A DNA stretch of 64,000 bases. Source: Avichristensenella sp031550535. GTDB lineage: Bacteria > Bacillota > Clostridia > Christensenellales > Aristaeellaceae. Positions 59,132 to 64,000 of this stretch are shown one piece after another. Within the stretch, counting starts at the first letter, position 1; every line of letters begins with the position of its first letter. The stretch is from contig JAVBOM010000008.1 of assembly GCA_031550535.1 (NCBI GenBank), positions 1 through 64,000 of the forward strand, in the 5' to 3' direction. The notes under the pieces were generated by a model. That model had not been told where the DNA came from, ran no database searches, and worked only from the letters and a program-made list of their open reading frames with translations. The position numbers were made by a program, and so were the translations under genes.

Positions 59132-59899
59132 TCACCCGAAAATCTTCATCACCTGTTCGGAATCTCCCGCAAAATCCTTCGTCCCCGCCTCCACGCTGAC
59201 GCCACCAGCATACCCCGCGGCATCCAGCGCATTCATCAGCGCCTGATAATCATATCCATCGCCCGGCGCGGGGTACACCCGCCCCACGGGGTTTGCGATG
59301 TGCACATGCCGCAGCACATCTTTCGCATCCACCAGCGCGGACAGCGGCTCCCCTTCCAGCGCCATGTGGTATGTGTCGCCCAGCGCCTTCACATGCGGCA
59401 GGTTAAGCTTCCGCGCGATAGCGGCCCCATCCGCTACAAACGGGATCGTGTTCGTCTCGCCCTTGTTCAGCGGCTCGATGACGATGGTGATGCCGTTTGG
59501 CGCGGCGTGCTTCTCGCACAGGCGCAGGAAATCATCGATCTGCGCCATCGTCTGTGCCTGCGGGAACCCACCCGGGCACTTGCGCGCCCCACCGCTGCCA
59601 AACACCACGATTTCAGCGCCCAGCACAGCCGCGCGCCCCAATGCCTTTTCGAGATACGCGTCCAGCAGCGCAAGGTCCGCGTTTGGCCCCACGATGGGCA
59701 GCTCCCCGCCGGGCATCAGCACGTTCATCGCGTATACGGGAAGGCCCGCCGCCAACGCGCGCATTTTTACGGCGGCAAATTCCGCGTCATCCAGCTTCAC
59801 CAACGGCGCCAGCGCGGGCTCGCAATACTGAAACCCGGCCGCCCTCGCCTCCCCCATCTGTTCCACGGGGCAGCAGCACCCCAGCGTCCACTTTCGCAT
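59132..59899 (-). CDS. Sugar phosphate isomerase/epimerase-like TIM barrel
   Basis: A 255-residue AP_endonuc_2-type TIM barrel: FQYCEPALAPL, GAEIVVFGSGGARKCPGGF, ITIVIEPLNKGETNTI, VKALGDTYHMALEGE and LRHVHIANPVGR carry the conserved Glu, Asp, His and Glu metal ligands of xylose-isomerase-like epimerases. Substrate unknown, probably a sugar or keto-sugar. The ATG at 59899 has GGAGGAG upstream; the frame open to 59929 is rejected. It lies downstream of polA with family B repeat copy 2 between. Confidence 0.87.
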   Translation of the reverse strand: MRKWTLGCCCPVEQMGEARAAGFQYCEPALAPLVKLDDAEFAAVKMRALAAGLPVYAMNVLMPGGELPIVGPNADLALLDAYLEKALGRAAVLGAEIVVFGSGGARKCPGGFPQAQTMAQIDDFLRLCEKHAAPNGITIVIEPLNKGETNTIPFVADGAAIARKLNLPHVKALGDTYHMALEGEPLSALVDAKDVLRHVHIANPVGRVYPAPGDGYDYQALMNALDAAGYAGGVSVEAGTKDFAGDSEQVMKIFG

Positions 59900-59932
59900 G
59901 ATGAATCTCCTCCACCCAAATACTCTCAAGAA

Positions 59933-59990
59933 GGGATTCTTAAGGGATGAAATCCCTTAAGCAGGGGTCAAGGGGACAGCGTCCCCTTGG
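59933..59990 (+). repeat. Family B hairpin repeat, copy 2
   Basis: TTAAGGGAT/ATCCCTTAA with loop GAA (59940-59960), the linker GCAGGGGT, then CAAGGGGAC/GTCCCCTTG with loop AGC (59969-59989). Order, linker and loop equal those of copy 1 near 24.36 kb. It ends 10 bp from the polA stop. Confidence 0.8.
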
Positions 59991-59998
59991 GTCCCCCT

Positions 59999-62551
59999 CT
60001 ACTTCGCGTCATACCACGTTCCCCCGGCCCCAACTTCCGCCACCAGCGGCACGGATAGCGTTGCCGCGCCCTCCATGCACCGCCGCACCAGCGCGGACAC
60101 CGCCGCCACCTCATCCATGGGGGATTCGACGATCAGCTCATCGTGCACCTGCAGGATCAGCCGCGCCTGAAGGCCCTCCGCGTCCAGCTCCGCCGCAACG
60201 CGCACCATCGCCAGCTTGATGATATCCGCCGCTGCGCCCTGCACGGGGGTGTTCATCGCGGCGCGCTCACCAAAGGAGCGCGTGTTGTAGTTGGAACTTT
60301 CCAGCTCCGGCAGGGGCCGCCGTCTCCCCAGCAGCGTTTTCGCGTAGCCAAGCGCCTTGCCCTCGGCCACGGCGGTGTCCATAAACTTCTTGACGCCGGG
60401 ATACCTTTCAAAATACCGGTCGATGAACGCGCGTGCCTGCTTCCTGTCCACGCCGATGTTCTTCGCCAGGCCGAAGTCGCTGATGCCGTACACGATGCCG
60501 AAATTGACCGCCTTCGATGCCGAGCGCATCTGCCCTGTCACTTCGGAAAGCGGCACGCCGTACACCTCGGCGGCGGTGCGGGTGTGGATATCCTGGCCGC
60601 TCCGGAAAGCGTCGATCATGTTTTCATCGCCGGATAGATGCGCCAGAATGCGCAGCTCAATCTGCGAATAGTCTGCGTCCACCAGCGTCCAGCCCTCCCT
60701 GGCGATGAACGCGCGGCGGATCTCGCGCCCCATTTCCGTGCGCACGGGGATGTTTTGCAGGTTCGGCTCGTTGGAGGACAGCCGGCCGGTCACCGTCGCG
60801 GTCTGGTCGAAGGAGGAGCGCACGCGCCCGTCGCGGTCAATCTTGTGCAGCAACCCATCGATGTAGGTGGCGTTCAGCTTGACGATCTGCCGCCATTTCA
60901 GCAGCTTGTCTATCGCCGGGTGCAGGCCTGAGATCGCTTCCAGCGTGTCCGCGTCGGTGGAATAGCCGCTTTTCGTTTTGCGTCCGGCGGGCAGGCCAAG
61001 CCTGCCGAACAGCACCTCGCCCAGCTGTTTGGGGCTTGCCAGGTTGAAAGGCTCACCGCCGGTCAACTCGATTACCTCCGCCTGCAGCTCCGCCGCGTCC
61101 CTGGTGAACCCTTCGCCCAGGCGCGCCAGCATTTCGCGATCCACCAGGAAGCCTTCGCGTTCCATTGAAAGCAGCACGCCCATCAGCGGCAGTTCCATCT
61201 CGCGGTACAGCTTGTCCATGCCCATCTCACGAAGGGTAGCGGCATCCTTTTCGCTCGCGGCGAACAGCAGCGCGGCATCCTTCGGCGCGGGCGGCGGGGA
61301 CAGCGGGTCAATCAGCCAGCCGGAAAGGCGCGCGTCATCCCGCACGGCGCTGGCGGGGAATGTGTGCCCCATCCCGGCCAGGTGGTGCAGCAGCTTTTTC
61401 GCGTCGTACAGCCGCAGCGTGCCCGCCTTTTCAAACAGCGGGATAAGCGCGGCGAAAGCATCCTCGGGCATCATGCCATCGGACAGCAAATCCTGCTTCA
61501 GCGGGATTTCATAGGTTGCGCCGCCGGAAAACAGCGTCAGCGCGTCGCCATTGTAGCACAGCGCGGCATCGGTCGCGGTTTCGCAGAATGTTGTGATCTT
61601 GCTAAAAGTATCCAGCAAAACAGTCGGTGCAGAAATGCCCGCGGGTGCCGTTTCCGCTATGGCCGCCACCGGCATGCTCCCCTGCCGCAGCCGCGCCACC
61701 TCGGCAAGCCGCGGCAAAAGCGATGCGAAGTTCAGCCCTTCCAGCGCGGAGGCGGCCCGATCCAGCCCGCCCAGCGACAGATCAGCCAGCGCCACATCCA
61801 CCGGTGCTTCCCGGCAGATGGTCGCCAGCCACAGCGATTTCTCGGCCAATTCCCGGCCCGTTTCCAGCCGCTCGCGCAGCTTGCCCTTCTGCTCGGCGGC
61901 GTGATTCAGCGCCTCCGCCAGCGTGCCATACTGTCCAAGCAGCGACAGCGCGGTCTTTTCCCCGACGCCCGGAATGCCCGGAATGTTGTCGGAGCTATCG
62001 CCCATCAGGCCCTTGAGGTCGGGCACCTGCCCCGGCGTAACGCCGTATGTTTCCTTGACGCCCATAGGGTCAAACTCCACCGTGTCGCTGATGCCGCGCT
62101 TTGTGTACAGCACATGTGTTTTGTCTGTCACCAGCTGCAGCGCGTCCCTGTCGCCGGTGACCAGCAGCGCGGGCATGCCCTCCGCCTCGCATTTGGCGGA
62201 CAGGGTGCCCAGCAGGTCGTCCGCCTCAAAGCCGGGCATTTCCAGAATCTTTATGCCCATCTCAGTCAGCATACGCCGCACCCGGTCAAACTGCGGGATC
62301 AGCTTTTCATCCACCGGCTTCCGGGTGCCTTTGTAAGCGTCATATTCCTTGTGGCGGAAGGTCGGTTCCGGCCTGTCAAACGCCACGCAAAGGTGGGAGG
62401 GGTTCCGCTCTTTCAGTATTTTCAGCAGCATCGCCGTGAAGCCGTATACGGCGTTCGTCGGCTGGCCGTTCAAATCGGACAGATCCTGTATGGCGTGAAA
62501 TGCGCGGTGCAAAAGGGAGTTGCCGTCGATCACGACGCAAAGGTTGTTCAT
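59999..62551 (-). CDS. polA: DNA polymerase I
   Basis: An 850-residue PolA. The 5'-nuclease domain (about 1-290) has VVIDGNSLLHRAFHA, GFEADDLLGTL and GDRDALQL; the polymerase domain (about 430-850) has DYSQIELRILAHLS, RSASKAVNFGIVYG and QVHDELIVE. The middle 3'-5' exonuclease domain (about 300-440) lacks the D-x-E motif and other acidic residues, so it is expected to be inactive as in Taq and Bst polymerases. Its start overlaps the ytvI stop by 4 bp. Confidence 0.97.
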   Translation of the reverse strand: MNNLCVVIDGNSLLHRAFHAIQDLSDLNGQPTNAVYGFTAMLLKILKERNPSHLCVAFDRPEPTFRHKEYDAYKGTRKPVDEKLIPQFDRVRRMLTEMGIKILEMPGFEADDLLGTLSAKCEAEGMPALLVTGDRDALQLVTDKTHVLYTKRGISDTVEFDPMGVKETYGVTPGQVPDLKGLMGDSSDNIPGIPGVGEKTALSLLGQYGTLAEALNHAAEQKGKLRERLETGRELAEKSLWLATICREAPVDVALADLSLGGLDRAASALEGLNFASLLPRLAEVARLRQGSMPVAAIAETAPAGISAPTVLLDTFSKITTFCETATDAALCYNGDALTLFSGGATYEIPLKQDLLSDGMMPEDAFAALIPLFEKAGTLRLYDAKKLLHHLAGMGHTFPASAVRDDARLSGWLIDPLSPPPAPKDAALLFAASEKDAATLREMGMDKLYREMELPLMGVLLSMEREGFLVDREMLARLGEGFTRDAAELQAEVIELTGGEPFNLASPKQLGEVLFGRLGLPAGRKTKSGYSTDADTLEAISGLHPAIDKLLKWRQIVKLNATYIDGLLHKIDRDGRVRSSFDQTATVTGRLSSNEPNLQNIPVRTEMGREIRRAFIAREGWTLVDADYSQIELRILAHLSGDENMIDAFRSGQDIHTRTAAEVYGVPLSEVTGQMRSASKAVNFGIVYGISDFGLAKNIGVDRKQARAFIDRYFERYPGVKKFMDTAVAEGKALGYAKTLLGRRRPLPELESSNYNTRSFGERAAMNTPVQGAAADIIKLAMVRVAAELDAEGLQARLILQVHDELIVESPMDEVAAVSALVRRCMEGAATLSVPLVAEVGAGGTWYDAK

Positions 62552-63714
62552 TTCTTGCTCCTTTTTTTAAGCGGCCTTTTCAGCGGCCCGGGTTCCGGTG
62601 CGGCGGGCGCTTCCAGCACGGGGACATCTTCCGCGGCGGTCAGCGCCACCTTGCACAGCAGCAGCATGATCGGCCCCAGCAGCATCCCGATGAAACCCAT
62701 CGCCACGAAGCCAGCGTACATCGCCATCATTGTGGCCAGCGGGTACAGCCCCAGCTGCCGCCCGATCAGGCGCGGTTCCATCAGCTGGCGGATGACGATC
62801 GTCAGCAGGTACAAAAGCCCCGCGCCGATCCCCAGCGCCGTGTTGCCCGTGACGAACCCGATTGCGCACATCGGCAGCAGGAACAGCCCCGCGCCGATAA
62901 CGGGCAGCGCATCCAGCACCGCGATGATCAGCGCCAGCAGGATCGCGTAATCCAGCCCAATAATCAGAAAACCGATCGCCAGCTCCCCGAAAATGATGAT
63001 CATCATCACGATCGCCGCGCGCAGCTGGCCAAATATCGCCTTAAAAATGCTGGTGCGGAACACCGTGACGCGCTCCGTTTTCTTTTCCGGCAGGATACCG
63101 CGCAGGAAGGAAAAGATGCGCTCTTTGTCGGCGCTCATGTAATAGGTGCCCATCAGCGTCAGCACCACGAACAGGATGCCCTGCGGCAGGAAGCCAACAA
63201 ACTGCCAGGCGCTCCTCGCCACGGTGGAGGCGATCCTGGTGGCGCCGGTGGCCACCAGCGATGTCAGGTCGCTGACCATCCTTAGCAGCATCTGGTCTAG
63301 CCCGTTTTCCAGCACCGGCCAGTCCAGCTCGATATTTTCGATCCAGTCTATCACCTGCCTGGATGCGGTGTTGATCCAGCCCGGCAGCACCGAAGCCAGG
63401 TCGCCCAGCTCCTTGAAGATGCGGCCGATCAGTACCGTCACCAGCACCACCACCGTGCTGGTCAGCAGAATCACCAGTATTGCCGACGCGATGTTGCGCC
63501 ATATCTTTTTGCCGCCAAGCCGCTTTTGCACCCATGTGACCAGCGGGTTGATCACCCAGGCAAAAAGCGCGGCGAGCGCAAAGGGCAGAACATACGGCAG
63601 CGCGGTCAGGCACAGGAACAGGCACAGGAACAGCACCAGAATCCACATCAGGCGGCGCGGCAGGTCATTCCACTGCGCGTTCAGTTCCCGAAGGCGTTCG
63701 ATGAATCTGCTCAT
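62548..63714 (-). CDS. AI-2E family permease, YtvI-like
   Basis: A 388-residue membrane protein of the AI-2E/TerC-like permease family, closest in type to sporulation protein YtvI: about eight hydrophobic segments, GGKKIWRNIASAILVI near residue 66, YYMSADKERIFSFLRGILP, and DYAILLALIIAVLDALPVIGAG. Transport substrate unknown. The ATG at 63714 has AAGGAGG upstream and overlaps the vanW stop; polA overlaps its end, so vanW-ytvI-polA is one unit. Confidence 0.88.
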   Translation of the reverse strand: MSRFIERLRELNAQWNDLPRRLMWILVLFLCLFLCLTALPYVLPFALAALFAWVINPLVTWVQKRLGGKKIWRNIASAILVILLTSTVVVLVTVLIGRIFKELGDLASVLPGWINTASRQVIDWIENIELDWPVLENGLDQMLLRMVSDLTSLVATGATRIASTVARSAWQFVGFLPQGILFVVLTLMGTYYMSADKERIFSFLRGILPEKKTERVTVFRTSIFKAIFGQLRAAIVMMIIIFGELAIGFLIIGLDYAILLALIIAVLDALPVIGAGLFLLPMCAIGFVTGNTALGIGAGLLYLLTIVIRQLMEPRLIGRQLGLYPLATMMAMYAGFVAMGFIGMLLGPIMLLLCKVALTAAEDVPVLEAPAAPEPGPLKRPLKKRSKK

Positions 63715-64000
63715 GATCCTCCTTCTCCGCGATGCAACGCGATGTACAGCACGCCGTCTATGGCGCACGCCTCGATGCGGACCGGAAAGTTGAACTTGTT
63801 GACGAACAGAAGATCCAGCGTGTCAGAGCCCACCGCAGCGTCCACACCATGCGGCAGGTAAACCGCCCCGCTGGGTCCGTGCGCCCGCCGGTATTCAACC
63901 TTGATGCCATCCGGCAGTGCCAGCAGCACATTGTACATCGTGGATGACACCTGGCACACGCCGCCGCCGCCCGAAAGCGCATCGGCCCCATCCACAAAGG
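63711..64000 (-). CDS. VanW family protein (partial; N-terminus beyond the window)
   Basis: The last 96 or so residues of a VanW/YoaR-type protein: SGGGGVCQVSSTMYNVLL is the family signature, followed by DLLFVNKFNFPVRIEA. VanW proteins are surface or wall-associated and of unclear function. The frame is still open at base 64000, so the N-terminal part is missing. The stop overlaps the ytvI start (ATGA). Confidence 0.85.
   Translation of the reverse strand, partial: FVDGADALSGGGGVCQVSSTMYNVLLALPDGIKVEYRRAHGPSGAVYLPHGVDAAVGSDTLDLLFVNKFNFPVRIEACAIDGVLYIALHRGEGGS

Overview
The window is GC-rich bacterial chromosome with strong AGGAGG-type ribosome binding sites and many ATGA-type start/stop overlaps. 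Gene content points to an anaerobic Firmicute of class Clostridia: HPr kinase, ROK glucokinase, a YtvI-type permease, VanW, superoxide reductase, an anaerobic sulfatase-maturase-type radical SAM enzyme and CUT1 sugar permeases without their own ATPase. A gut or rumen plant-fibre degrader, perhaps near Christensenellales, is my guess and is not proven by the sequence. I saw no rRNA, tRNA, CRISPR array or prophage.

Layout. 0.2-4.7 kb: pectin (rhamnogalacturonan) operon with two SGNH esterases, GH105 and a GH112 phosphorylase. 4.9-10.8 kb: secreted leucine-rich-repeat protein, dnaE, a DUF1294 protein and an ATP-grasp protein. 10.9-14.5 kb: AadE-like nucleotidyltransferase, a Noc/ParB protein, YmaF and a DUF1801 protein. 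14.6-22.6 kb: L,D-transpeptidase, a hybrid kinase lacking its phospho-acceptor His, a GGDEF protein, GH29, a flippase and a phosphodiester glycosidase. 22.7-30.5 kb: AraC regulator, GNAT proteins, a KapD-like exonuclease, an FAD enzyme divergent from GH88, and DUF3626. 30.6-41.9 kb: large hybrid kinase, GH116, superoxide reductase, phosphohexomutase, radical SAM maturase with KdgF, a secreted alpha/beta hydrolase and two unknown genes. 42.1-46.3 kb: an SDR gene overlapping a three-domain acyl-AMP ligase/ACP/alpha-oxoamine synthase gene. 46.4-49.9 kb: HAD phosphatase-hprK-glucokinase-rsmG operon. 50.2-58.5 kb: CUT1 importer with a large GH123-like protein, then an ABC-2 exporter. 58.5-64 kb: DUF1697, a sugar isomerase-like protein, polA, ytvI and a partial vanW.

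How the genes fit together. RG acetylesterase, GH105, GH112, GH88, KdgF, GH29, GH116 and the importer form a dispersed toolkit for uronate-rich plant polysaccharides; HprK would carry catabolite control.

The two most unusual things are: (1) a compact two-gene locus that looks like a self-contained sphingoid-type (alpha-oxoamine) lipid synthase plus its ketone reductase, read from a promoter whose -35 box overlaps that of the divergent HAD-hprK operon; (2) two families of multi-hairpin intergenic repeats whose stems vary by compensatory changes between copies and which have become the 3' ends of two genes, plus one MITE-like element inserted exactly at a stop codon.
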